A DNA stretch of 54,796 nt. Source: Thermodesulfovibrionales bacterium (GTDB taxonomy: Bacteria > Nitrospirota > Thermodesulfovibrionia > Thermodesulfovibrionales > Dissulfurispiraceae). Below the pieces are notes generated by a model. The model saw nothing but the letters and a program-made list of their open reading frames with translations, did not search any database and was not told where the DNA came from. How positions within the stretch are numbered: the first letter of the stretch is position 1; each line of letters opens with the position of its first letter. This document shows positions 44,462 to 52,036 of the stretch, piece by piece. The stretch lies in the NCBI GenBank assembly GCA_030017995.1, contig JASEGS010000001.1:1-54796 (forward strand). Reading direction: 5' to 3'. A program made the translations under genes and the position numbers.

Positions 44462-44638
44462 CTATGAGCCGGCATAGACCTCTCCCACCTCGTCCGTGAT
44501 ATTGTGATTGTAGAGAGATAGCGGGTCTATATGCGCCTTTATCCTGTCGATTATTTCTTCGACATCTTTATCGCTTCCCCACTTATCATAGAAAGGCGAT
44601 GCCTTTATGGCTTTCTTTGCCTCTTCAACCGTCAACAT
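44462..44638 (-). CDS. small 58-aa protein encoded between mraZ and rsmH
   Basis: ATG 44638 follows a strong ribosome-binding site (AAGGAGGGAACGTT). The 58-codon frame ends at TAG 44464-44462 and fills the gap between mraZ (74 bases upstream) and rsmH (30 bases downstream). The product begins MLTVEEAKKAIKASPFYDKW and continues with a helix-forming acidic/basic segment and a PLSLYNHNITDEV tail. There is no membrane segment. I recognise no family; it is not a usual dcw gene. The ribosome-binding site, co-directional packing and clean fit make it likely to be real. Confidence 0.7.
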   Translation of the reverse strand: MLTVEEAKKAIKASPFYDKWGSDKDVEEIIDRIKAHIDPLSLYNHNITDEVGEVYAGS

Positions 44639-44712
44639 AACGTTCCCTCCTTGTCTTAAGAGAAAACCGGATGCGGCCTTTCATAATCTGTATCCGGCGT
44701 TCTGTGTTGCGA

Positions 44713-45168
44713 TTAAAGCCCATAGCCTGCAAGCACTGATTCATAAGCCTTTGCGTCAACCTTCTTGGGATCCGTTACATCGCTCCAGAATCCCTTATCC
44801 CATATCTCTATCTTGTCTAACTGCCCTACAATAACTACCTCTGTATTTATGTCTGCATCCTGCCTGTGCTCGTATGGGATCAGCACCCTCCCCTGCTTGT
44901 CCATTTCGCAGTCAATAGCAGATGCGATAACACGCCTTAAAAAATATTTCACAGCCTCTTCCATTTTGGGCATAGACCTTATCTTCTCCTCCAGCTTGTT
45001 CCACTCCTCAAGAGGATATATATGCAGGCACTTGTCAAATGCAGCGTTTGTGATATATAGTTTTGAATTATTATATTTTTTGGAAATTATCTCTCGGAGA
45101 GGAGCAGGGATGATGATTCTCCCCTTTGGATCTAATGTGTAATAGTATTTACCCAAGAACGATGTCAT
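44713..45168 (-). CDS. mraZ: transcriptional regulator MraZ
   Basis: The 151-aa protein has two SpoVT/AbrB-like MraZ domains: YTLDPKGRIIIPAPLREI (first) and CEMDKQGRVLIPYEHRQ (second). MraZ forms a ring, binds 10-bp-spaced repeats upstream of its own gene and represses the dcw operon. Four such repeats lie directly before the gene. It is the first gene of the 21-kb operon. Confidence 0.96.
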   Translation of the reverse strand: MTSFLGKYYYTLDPKGRIIIPAPLREIISKKYNNSKLYITNAAFDKCLHIYPLEEWNKLEEKIRSMPKMEEAVKYFLRRVIASAIDCEMDKQGRVLIPYEHRQDADINTEVVIVGQLDKIEIWDKGFWSDVTDPKKVDAKAYESVLAGYGL

Positions 45169-45172
45169 TGTT

Positions 45173-45206
45173 CCCTATTCCTCCACTTTATACCACTTTT
45201 TACCAC
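45173..45206 (-). promoter_or_regulatory. MraZ box array (four repeats at 10-bp spacing)
   Basis: On the minus strand GTGG occurs at 45206-45203, 45196-45193 and 45186-45183, and AGGG at 45176-45173, exactly 10 bp apart. MraZ is known to bind T/GGGN-type repeats with this period. The array lies just downstream of the predicted transcription start and overlaps the ribosome-binding region, as expected for autorepression. Confidence 0.75.
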
Positions 45207-45212
45207 AAGAAA

Positions 45213-45242
45213 ATAATATGTGGAAAAAATATGTATTGTCAA
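45213..45242 (-). promoter_or_regulatory. sigma-70 promoter of the dcw operon
   Basis: On the minus strand TTGACA (45242-45237) and TATTAT (45218-45213) are separated by 18 bases. Transcription would start near 45206, directly before or in the MraZ boxes. No other equally good promoter is seen before mraZ. Confidence 0.65.
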
Positions 45243-45321
45243 GAGAAAAATATGTTTTTTTTAATTTTTCTATATTATGTTGTTATTTTTTAAAATAGAT
45301 ACTATATATAGGGCTTAATTA

Positions 45322-46494
45322 ATGAATAATATGACCTTTTCACAAGAATTGGATAGACTGAGGCAGGATAACCTGTTGAGATTTATAAAGGACAGAGGCG
45401 AGGGTTACAACCTCGTAAGGATATCAATAGAAGGGAACGAGCATATAAACTTCTCATCCAATGATTACCTCGGCCTTGCAACTAACCGCTTGTTGATGTC
45501 CGCTGCTAAAAAAGCCATGGAAAGATATGGGTCTGGTTCTGGCGCTTCGCGCCTGCTTTCAGGCGGAACTGAACTACATAAAGAACTCGAAAACGAATTA
45601 GCCAAATTCAAAGGGACAGAGTCTGCACTAATATTCAACTCAGGCTATACAGCGAATGTAAGCGCCATTCCTTCCATTGCCAGAGAAGGGGATGTCATCT
45701 TCAGCGACGAACTCAACCATGCAAGCATTATTGATGGCTGCAAATTGAGCAGAGCAAAAAAAATAGTTTACAGACACAGGGATGTGGAACATCTGTCAGA
45801 ACTGATAAAAAAAGAAAAGGGCAATAAAAAAATAGTTATTACTGATTCTGTTTTCAGCATGGATGGCGATATTGCACCGTTGAGAAAAATTTATGAACTT
45901 TGTCATTATCTAAACTCTAAACTCCAACCTCCTAACTCTATACTCTTATATATAGATGATGCTCATGGGACAGGCGTTCTCGGCGGCGGAGCGGGCGTTT
46001 TAAAACATTTCAATATCAATCCTGAGCCGTGGACAATCCAGATGGGCACATTTTCAAAGGCGCTCGGTTCTTACGGCGGGTTTATTGCAGCTACCGAAGA
46101 TATAATAGGCTGGCTGATAAACACAGCGCGCGGTTTTATTTACTCTACAGCTCTTCCAGCATGTGTTACTGCCGCATCAGCAGCAGCATTACATTTGCTT
46201 CAAAAAGACAATTCTCTTTTAGAAAAACTATCGCAAAACCGCGACAGACTTTTTAATGACATAAAAAATTTAGGATTTGACACCTTACAGAGTGAAACTC
46301 CTATAATACCAATTGTTGTCGGCAATACAGAACAGACATTAAAATTCTCAGATGCTCTAAGGAACAAGCGCATCTATGCGCCTGCCATAAGGCCCCCAAC
46401 AACAAAGGTGCCGAGGATAAGGATTACAGTCACAGCAGCGCATGATGAAGAGGATATTAACCGGTTGTTAGATGCATTATCATTTGCTAAATAA
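45322..46494 (+). CDS. bioF: 8-amino-7-oxononanoate synthase
   Basis: The 390-aa PLP enzyme condenses pimeloyl thioester with alanine in biotin synthesis. It shows NFSSNDYLGLATN, GSGSGASRLLSGGTELHKELE, DDAHGTGVLGG and the PLP lysine in GTFSKALGSYGGF; these fit BioF better than the SPT-like paralogue at 9885. A 7-bp repeat (45910-45945) encodes LNSKLQPPNS in a loop. No other bio genes are nearby; gpsA follows. AGGG about eight bases before the ATG is a weak ribosome-binding site. It is divergent from mraZ. Confidence 0.88.
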   Translation: MNNMTFSQELDRLRQDNLLRFIKDRGEGYNLVRISIEGNEHINFSSNDYLGLATNRLLMSAAKKAMERYGSGSGASRLLSGGTELHKELENELAKFKGTESALIFNSGYTANVSAIPSIAREGDVIFSDELNHASIIDGCKLSRAKKIVYRHRDVEHLSELIKKEKGNKKIVITDSVFSMDGDIAPLRKIYELCHYLNSKLQPPNSILLYIDDAHGTGVLGGGAGVLKHFNINPEPWTIQMGTFSKALGSYGGFIAATEDIIGWLINTARGFIYSTALPACVTAASAAALHLLQKDNSLLEKLSQNRDRLFNDIKNLGFDTLQSETPIIPIVVGNTEQTLKFSDALRNKRIYAPAIRPPTTKVPRIRITVTAAHDEEDINRLLDALSFAK

Positions 46495-46520
46495 GATTAT
46501 TTCTGTTATATTTTCCAGCT

Positions 46521-47531
46521 ATGAACTATCCAAATAGCTACATATCAGTAATAGGCGCAGGCGCATGGGGCACTACCCTTGCAGCCCTTCTATCAGAAAA
46601 AGGCTATGATGTGACACTATGGACATATGAAAGCGAGCTGTCCGAACACATAAACAGAGAAAGGATAAATCATATATATCTGCCTGATGTTGTGCTGCCT
46701 GTTAACTTAAAGGCAACAGACGACCTGATTCGGGCAGTTGCAAGATCCCGGTATATACTGAATGCAGTTCCAACACAGCACATCCGTTCTGTGTTCAGCC
46801 AGATTAAATCCTATGTGAGAGAAGAGGCGGTCATAATCAGCGTTTCAAAGGGGATAGAGATCAACACTCTGTTTACGCCATCGGCCATACTGAAAGAGAT
46901 AATTAACAGGCCTGTTGCTGTGCTTTCAGGACCAAGTTTTGCAAAAGAAGTTGCAGCAAAGCTTCCGACAGCAATAACACTGGCTTCAGATGATAAGAAG
47001 ACAGGTCTGCTGCTTCAGGAAATATTTAATACAGACTATTTCAGGGTCTACACCCATGATGACATGATCGGATCGGAAATAGGCGGAGCGCTCAAAAACG
47101 TGATAGCTATTGCAGCAGGCATATGCAATGGACTCGGACTCGGGCATAATGCCAAGGCTGCCCTTATAACGAGAGGGCTCTCTGAAATAACAAGACTTGG
47201 AATACGCATGCATGCAAAGGAAATAACCTTTTCAGGTCTGAGCGGTCTCGGAGATCTTGTGCTGACCTGCACAGCCCCGTTGTCGAGAAACTATACAGTG
47301 GGTTATAAACTTGGTCAGGGCGTGACACTGCCAGATATTACGGGTAAGACAAGGGCTGTTGCCGAAGGCATATCTACTACACTCTCGGCATTTGAGCTTT
47401 CAAAAAAACACAATATAGATATGCCTATAACAGAACAGGTCTATCTCACCCTGTATAAAAACAAGGCGCCTGAGAAAGCTGCGATGGATTTGATGAACAG
47501 GTCTCTCAAATCAGAGTTTCATGGACACTAA
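46521..47531 (+). CDS. gpsA: glycerol-3-phosphate dehydrogenase [NAD(P)+]
   Basis: The 336-aa enzyme makes sn-glycerol-3-phosphate for phospholipids. It shows VIGAGAWGTTLAALLSEKG, the NAVPTQHIRSVF segment, VLSGPSFAKEVA, the catalytic EIGGALKNVIAIAAG and GLSGLGDLVLTCTAPLSRN. No ribosome-binding site precedes the ATG; TTATAT about ten bases upstream with TTGCTA as -35 may be its own near-leaderless promoter. It overlaps larB by 11 bases. Confidence 0.96.
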   Translation: MNYPNSYISVIGAGAWGTTLAALLSEKGYDVTLWTYESELSEHINRERINHIYLPDVVLPVNLKATDDLIRAVARSRYILNAVPTQHIRSVFSQIKSYVREEAVIISVSKGIEINTLFTPSAILKEIINRPVAVLSGPSFAKEVAAKLPTAITLASDDKKTGLLLQEIFNTDYFRVYTHDDMIGSEIGGALKNVIAIAAGICNGLGLGHNAKAALITRGLSEITRLGIRMHAKEITFSGLSGLGDLVLTCTAPLSRNYTVGYKLGQGVTLPDITGKTRAVAEGISTTLSAFELSKKHNIDMPITEQVYLTLYKNKAPEKAAMDLMNRSLKSEFHGH

Positions 47532-48264
47532 AACATTAAAAACCCTTCTTCTCAGCCTGAAAACAGGCAAAACCTCGCTAAATGAAGCATTAAGCATTCT
47601 CAAATCCCTCCCTTACGAAGACATTGATTTTGCGAAGCTTGACCATCACCGGCATATAAGAAGCGGCGTCCCTGAAGTAATATTTGCCGGGAACAAAAAA
47701 ACTGAAGACATTATCCACATTGCCAACGCAATGCTGGAGAAAAGTGGAAGATTTCTCATCACAAAGGCATCCGAAGAAACATACAAAAGGCTGAATATAC
47801 GCAAGGCAAAATTCTATCCCACCTCAGGGATAATCTCCTGCGGCGACATAAAAAAGAAACAGGGCAACATCCTTTTAATCTCCGCAGGCACATCAGACAT
47901 ACCTGTTGCCGAAGAAGCAGAAGTAACGGCATCCTTTCTCGGAAACAAAACAGAAAGACTTTATGATGTAGGCGTTGCAGGAATCCATCGCCTCCTTGCA
48001 CACAAGGAATTAATTAAAAAGGCACGGGTCATCGTAGTGGCAGCGGGGATGGAAGGGGCATTGCCTTCAGTAGTTGGAGGTTTAACAGACAAGCCTGTCA
48101 TCGCTGTGCCCACATCTGTAGGCTACGGCACAAGCCTTGGGGGACTAACCGCCCTGTTTGCAATGCTTAATTCATGCGTTCCGGGAATAGCGGTTGTGAA
48201 TATAGACAACGGATTCGGGGCAGGATGCCTTGCACACAGAATCAATATAATGAGACGAAAATAG
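47521..48264 (+). CDS. larB: LarB-like carboxylase/hydrolase of nickel-pincer cofactor synthesis
   Basis: The 247-aa protein has a C-terminal PurE-like domain with SAGTSDIPVAEEAEVTASFLG, VAAGMEGALPSVVGGL and VPTSVGYGTSLGGLTAL, the LarB signature. LarB carboxylates nicotinic acid adenine dinucleotide in synthesis of the nickel-pincer cofactor of LarA-type racemases. No larA, larC or larE is in the window, so the role is family-based. The gene starts inside the end of gpsA. Confidence 0.88.
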   Translation: MDTKTLKTLLLSLKTGKTSLNEALSILKSLPYEDIDFAKLDHHRHIRSGVPEVIFAGNKKTEDIIHIANAMLEKSGRFLITKASEETYKRLNIRKAKFYPTSGIISCGDIKKKQGNILLISAGTSDIPVAEEAEVTASFLGNKTERLYDVGVAGIHRLLAHKELIKKARVIVVAAGMEGALPSVVGGLTDKPVIAVPTSVGYGTSLGGLTALFAMLNSCVPGIAVVNIDNGFGAGCLAHRINIMRRK

Positions 48265-48293
48265 GCCAAACCAACGGTTTAGCAGGAAGGGCC

Positions 48294-48506
48294 TCAGCCT
48301 CCTCCAAAACCGCCTGAGGAACCAAAGGATGAATTAATGCCTCCGCCACTGCCTGCAGTAGAGCAGCAACTAAAGGCCGAAACCATCTTTTTTACATCAT
48401 TAGAACTGCATTTCGGGCATTCTGTATCATTTTCATCGGCATTTATGCTTTGAAACGCTGAAAAAACCTCGCTGCATTTCCTGCATACATATTCATAGAT
48501 TGGCAT
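48294..48506 (-). CDS. FmdB-family zinc ribbon protein
   Basis: The 70-aa protein has the FmdB/regulatory zinc-ribbon start MPIYEYVCRKCSEVFSAFQS and a second knuckle (ECPKCSSNDVKKM), giving four Cys ligands. The tail is Gly/Ser-rich with an SCCSTAG motif. Function is unknown in most genomes. GGGAGGGTT lies just before the ATG. Confidence 0.88.
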   Translation of the reverse strand: MPIYEYVCRKCSEVFSAFQSINADENDTECPKCSSNDVKKMVSAFSCCSTAGSGGGINSSFGSSGGFGGG

Positions 48507-48588
48507 TAAACAACCCTCCCGATAAGAATCTCATATTTTTTAATAATTGCATATCAATATCTTTAAAGTCAAACTCGCTATCTATTTA

Positions 48589-48807
48589 ATCAGCCCATAA
48601 TCCGTAGCCAAACATTTACAGAAACAAATCAGGCATGGGTGAAAAGACTTTATCAGCGATACCTTAGCGCCGATCCCCCCTCCATTAGAGGCAATTTCAA
48701 TATCACCCTTTGCATTCAGCAGCATAAACAGGCATTTAATAATCTTATCGCATTGATAAAGACTTTGAAGCCGTGCCTGCTTTGCTTGATTGCGGATTAT
48801 GATCAGC
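48589..48807 (+). mobile_element. MITE-like element, copy 3, with 6-bp target duplication
   Basis: The element is 48595-48801 (207 bp; CCATAATCCG at the left, CGGATTATG at the right with the final G missing). ATCAGC flanks it on both sides (48589-48594 and 48802-48807). It differs from copy 2 at about five positions by eye. The right target copy contains the last codon and stop of the response regulator gene, so the insertion fell exactly at the gene end without harm. Confidence 0.9.
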
Positions 48808-49159
48808 GCTGTATTATTGACAAGAGTTTTTTGAGAGGGAACGGCTTACGAAGAAAGAAGTTTGCCCCAGCATTCAAAAAATCCATGTCATCGCAATTGC
48901 CGCTCATGCCGATTATCAAAGAACAGACATTGCGGGATCTCAGAATTTTTGTAAGTTCAATGCCATTAATCCCCGGCATTTGATAATCAGTGACAATTAT
49001 ATCAAAACAAGCCTTTTCCAGAAACTCAACAGCAGATTTGCCATTACAAGCAACAGATGCATCAAATCCCATTTGGCTAAAGAATTCGTAAAAGAGATCT
49101 CTTATTGCATTATCGTCATCCACAATGAGAATTTTTTTATTCCGCAGCATATTAATCAT
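48803..49159 (-). CDS. stand-alone response regulator receiver protein
   Basis: The 118-aa protein is a single REC domain: acidic pair in LIVDDDNAIRDLF, phosphoacceptor Asp in DIIVTDYQMPGINGIEL, the Ser/Thr switch in IIGMSGNCDD and the conserved Lys in FFLRKPFPL. There is no output domain and no kinase nearby, so it is a CheY/Spo0F-like relay or protein-binding switch. A good promoter precedes it. Its 3' end lies in the target duplication of MITE copy 3. Confidence 0.92.
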   Translation of the reverse strand: MINMLRNKKILIVDDDNAIRDLFYEFFSQMGFDASVACNGKSAVEFLEKACFDIIVTDYQMPGINGIELTKILRSRNVCSLIIGMSGNCDDMDFLNAGANFFLRKPFPLKKLLSIIQR

Positions 49160-49173
49160 CTCGAACTGCTTAA

Positions 49174-49225
49174 AATATACAACTAAAGGTTGTTATTGTC
49201 AATATTCTACAACTTCAGGTTTATA
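49174..49225. promoter_or_regulatory. divergent overlapping promoters with internal inverted repeat
   Basis: Minus strand: TTGACA (49202-49197), 17-base spacer, TATATT (49179-49174) for the receiver gene. Plus strand: TTGTCA (49196-49201), 18-base spacer, TTTATA (49220-49225) for the XRE gene. The -35 boxes overlap. ACAAC-N5-GTTGT (49179-49193) is an inverted repeat inside the minus-strand spacer and could be the XRE operator. Confidence 0.5.
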
Positions 49226-49260
49226 GACTTTTAACTTACTCCTTATTTAGAGTGAGTTGC

Positions 49261-49615
49261 ATGAATAAAACCAAAAAAAAGACGCTCGGCCTTATTATAA
49301 AGGAATTCAGAAAGACAAAAGGAATATCCCAGATGGAACTGGCCGATATGGTAGACGTATCATACCAACAGATACAGAAATATGAGAAAGGTATTGACAG
49401 GATAAGTGTTGACAGACTTAAACAGATAGCAAATGCACTTGATGTATCTATAAATGAATTTTTTTTCAGCCGAAGAAGACATGATTTCTGAGACATCGAG
49501 AATCTACGGGAAAATAACAACAGACGAGCAACAGTTGCTGCACCTTTACAGAGACATAAAAGACAAAAAATTAAAAAGAACCGTTATAGAACTTCTCAGT
49601 GCGCTGGCAAAATAA
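49261..49615 (+). pseudogene. XRE-family transcriptional regulator, split by a one-base frameshift
   Basis: The intact frame from ATG 49261 encodes an HTH_3 domain (LIIKEFRKTKGISQMELADMV then YQQIQKYEKGIDRISVDRL). After DVSINEFF it stops at 49491. In the next frame the expected C-terminal part continues to 49615 (SAEEDMISETSRIYGKIT, then LHLYRDIKDKKLKRTVIELL). The break is at a run of eight Ts (49459-49466); seven would restore a 117-aa protein. Causes could be a real mutation, polymerase slippage on the tract, or a sequencing error. The HTH half could still bind DNA. Confidence 0.8.
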
Positions 49616-49644
49616 ACCGGTTCCGAAATTGCATATCTTCGTTT

Positions 49645-50082
49645 TTAAAGCTCCAGCATCATAACAACAGCATCCTCTGCTGGATATAAATAATAGTTTT
49701 TCCTAACCCCTATTGTCTTAAAACCAAAACCTGCATAGAGCCTCATTGCTGCATAATTGGAAGCTCTTACTTCAAGAAAAAGGGCCCTGCATCCCCACTT
49801 GTTCAGTTCCTGTATAACATTATTCAGCAATGTTGTAGCAATACCCTGATTCCTGTAGTCAGGACGCACTGCAAGATTTAACAGATGACATTCATCGGCC
49901 ATACGCTTAACACATATGTACCCTGCGATGGTCCCGTTCGTTTCCGCAATCCTCGTTATGGAGTGGTCACTGTAAATTTCGCTATAAAAGGATGTTTCAG
50001 ACCATGGGGTGCTGAAGGAAAGCCTCTCGATTTTCACCACCTCAGACACATCATCTGGCAACATCTCCCGGATATATATCAT
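49645..50082 (-). CDS. rimI: ribosomal protein S18-alanine N-acetyltransferase
   Basis: The 145-aa GNAT enzyme shows IRMLPDD-like start, FSTPWSETSFYSEI, the acetyl-CoA motif AVRPDYRNQGIATTLL and the C-terminal FLEVRASNYAAMRLYAGFGFK. It acetylates the N-terminus of ribosomal protein S18. The partner context with tsaB is classic. It overlaps tsaB by four bases. Confidence 0.93.
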   Translation of the reverse strand: MIYIREMLPDDVSEVVKIERLSFSTPWSETSFYSEIYSDHSITRIAETNGTIAGYICVKRMADECHLLNLAVRPDYRNQGIATTLLNNVIQELNKWGCRALFLEVRASNYAAMRLYAGFGFKTIGVRKNYYLYPAEDAVVMMLEL

Positions 50083-50765
50083 TCTGCTGTTTGTTTTATT
50101 TCCGCTTCTGATTTCCTTAGATATCTCGGTACAAGCTTTATAGGATTCTCGTACTCCCTCTTTTTTGCTTTTATCATTCCTAAATAAGCAACATTGGACG
50201 AGGACGGCACCATTATGTGAGGTTGTGCAAAGATGGCATTATTTAGCAGTCTCTTTTCAATGCTGTCCTTATAAATGAGAGCGCCCTCCCCTAAAAAAAC
50301 AGTAGGCTCATTTATCAATGACAAAAGAGTGTCTATTTTAATAGGACATTCATCAGTTGCTCTGACGAACCCGTTATCAGACCATTTAAAAATGGCAGCG
50401 TAAACCTCTTTTTTCCTTGCGTCAAGCACAGGACAGACCTGATACCTGCTATAAGGCAGACTCCATGCTAATGCTTCAAGCGTTGGGACAGATACAAGCT
50501 TCTTGCCTGTGGCATAAACAAGCCCTTTTGCAGTGCTTAGCCCCACTCTGAGCCCTGTGAAGGAGCCCGGCCCGATGGCAACAGCAAAAACATCAATATC
50601 ATCCATAGTCAAACCGGCCATTTTCAGTGTATGGTCTATCTCAGACATTATCCTCTCTGAATGAGTAACCTTTACATTTATTCTTGACTCGGCAAGCAGG
50701 GCATCATCATCCATTATCGCCACACCGCCCAGCGTTGTCGATGTTTCTATTGCAAGCAATCTCAA
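50079..50765 (-). CDS. tsaB: tRNA threonylcarbamoyladenosine synthesis protein TsaB
   Basis: The 228-aa ASKHA-fold protein shows LAIETSTTLGGVAIMDD, AVAIGPGSFTGLRVGLSTAKGL and VCPVLDARKKEVYAAIF. TsaB scaffolds TsaD and TsaE for the t6A modification of ANN-decoding tRNAs. The start is a TTG (50765) with AGGAAGGTG just upstream, one base after the MFS stop, so translation is coupled. Confidence 0.94.
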   Translation of the reverse strand: MRLLAIETSTTLGGVAIMDDDALLAESRINVKVTHSERIMSEIDHTLKMAGLTMDDIDVFAVAIGPGSFTGLRVGLSTAKGLVYATGKKLVSVPTLEALAWSLPYSRYQVCPVLDARKKEVYAAIFKWSDNGFVRATDECPIKIDTLLSLINEPTVFLGEGALIYKDSIEKRLLNNAIFAQPHIMVPSSSNVAYLGMIKAKKREYENPIKLVPRYLRKSEAEIKQTAE

Positions 50766-50766
50766 G

Positions 50767-51969
50767 CTACACCTTCCTTTTGAACAATCTCGAAAATATT
50801 ATGCTGCCCAATATGCAAAACGCCGCAAAAATCTTTAATGAGAAAACTGTACCGAACAGATCAGCGTTAATCCCTATAATAGAATTCCCCACAGGAGCAA
50901 AACCCAGAAAGACCAGCGTATATACACTCATTACCCTTCCCCTTAGGGAGTCCGGCACAGAGTGCTGGATAAAGCTGTTACTTGTTGCAAGGAAACTCAC
51001 AATGCCCAGACCAGCAAAGAAAATGAGCACCATCGAAATATTATAATCCTTTGAAAACGGGATACCGAAAATGGCTAAAGAAAAGACAATAGCAGACGCA
51101 GTGATAAATATCTCCTTCTGTCTGATTTCCCCCTTGAATGCAATAATCATTGCTGCCACAAATGACCCCGCACCAGCAGATGCAACTAAAAGACTGAGGC
51201 CTTTTGCGCCCACATCCAATACTTCTGCGGCAAGCACAGGCAACAGAGTTATATATGGAATGCCGAAAAGGCTGAATACAGATATGAGCAGCATAATATG
51301 CAAAACCTGCCTTTCTTTTGTGATAAACCTCAAGCCATCAGCCGCGCCTTTCACAAGACTATCCTGATGGACCTTTACAGTACCTCTGGCCTGAATCTTG
51401 GATAAGGCGAATATTACAGGGATAAAACTTGCTGCATTTATATAAAAACATGCTGGCATCCCGATATTCGCTATAATAAATCCTGCTATTACAGGGCCTA
51501 TGATCCTCGCGCCATTAAATGCCGCTGAGTTAAGGGCGATAGCATTTGTAATATCGCCCTTTTGCACCACTTCCCCAAGAAATGCCTGCCTTGCAGGCAC
51601 ATCAAAGGCATTTACTGTTCCCATAAAAGCCGCTGTTATTCCTACATGCCATACGGTTATGATGTTCTTATCAGCAAGCACAGCAACAATCAGGGCAGGC
51701 GCTACAGAGAGCACCTGTGTAACAATAAGGATGTTCCTCTTTGAATACTTATCAGCAACAATACCACCAAAAAGAGTAAACAGGAGGATTGGGAGGGAAG
51801 AAAGGGATGCAATTATCCCGAGATAGAGAGGAGATTTTGTCAATGAATAAACAAGCCAGCTCTGGGCAACAGAGTGCATCCATGTCCCTGATAATGATAC
51901 TATCTGCCCGAACCAGAAAAGCCTGAAATCTCTTACATATAAAGCTGAGAATCTCTGCCCCCTTTTCAT
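50767..51969 (-). CDS. MFS transporter (MFS_3, EntS-like exporter)
   Basis: The 400-aa membrane protein has about twelve spans and the MFS_3 start ALYVRDFRLFWFGQIVSLSGTWMHSVAQSWLVY, plus the loop motif GGIVADKYSKRNIL and NAFDVPARQAFLGE. Such proteins export siderophores or drugs; the substrate is unknown. TATAAT lies five bases before the ATG with no ribosome-binding site, a leaderless arrangement. It leads the MFS-tsaB-rimI operon and is divergent from the metal importer. Confidence 0.9.
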   Translation of the reverse strand: MKRGQRFSALYVRDFRLFWFGQIVSLSGTWMHSVAQSWLVYSLTKSPLYLGIIASLSSLPILLFTLFGGIVADKYSKRNILIVTQVLSVAPALIVAVLADKNIITVWHVGITAAFMGTVNAFDVPARQAFLGEVVQKGDITNAIALNSAAFNGARIIGPVIAGFIIANIGMPACFYINAASFIPVIFALSKIQARGTVKVHQDSLVKGAADGLRFITKERQVLHIMLLISVFSLFGIPYITLLPVLAAEVLDVGAKGLSLLVASAGAGSFVAAMIIAFKGEIRQKEIFITASAIVFSLAIFGIPFSKDYNISMVLIFFAGLGIVSFLATSNSFIQHSVPDSLRGRVMSVYTLVFLGFAPVGNSIIGINADLFGTVFSLKIFAAFCILGSIIFSRLFKRKV

Positions 51970-51972
51970 GTG

Positions 51973-51990
51973 TTATTATATCAGTAATAA
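51973..51990. promoter_or_regulatory. inverted repeat between the MFS gene and the metal importer
   Basis: TTATTA (51973-51978) and TAATAA (51985-51990) flank a 6-base spacer. The repeat overlaps the -10 box (TATAAT on the minus strand, 51980-51975) of the MFS gene. It is a plausible operator for a Fur/Zur-type or other dimeric regulator, but it is AT-rich and short. Confidence 0.3.
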
Positions 51991-52036
51991 ATAATAGGTT
52001 ACGAGCTAATAATCATTTCATCACAGGAAGGGATGA

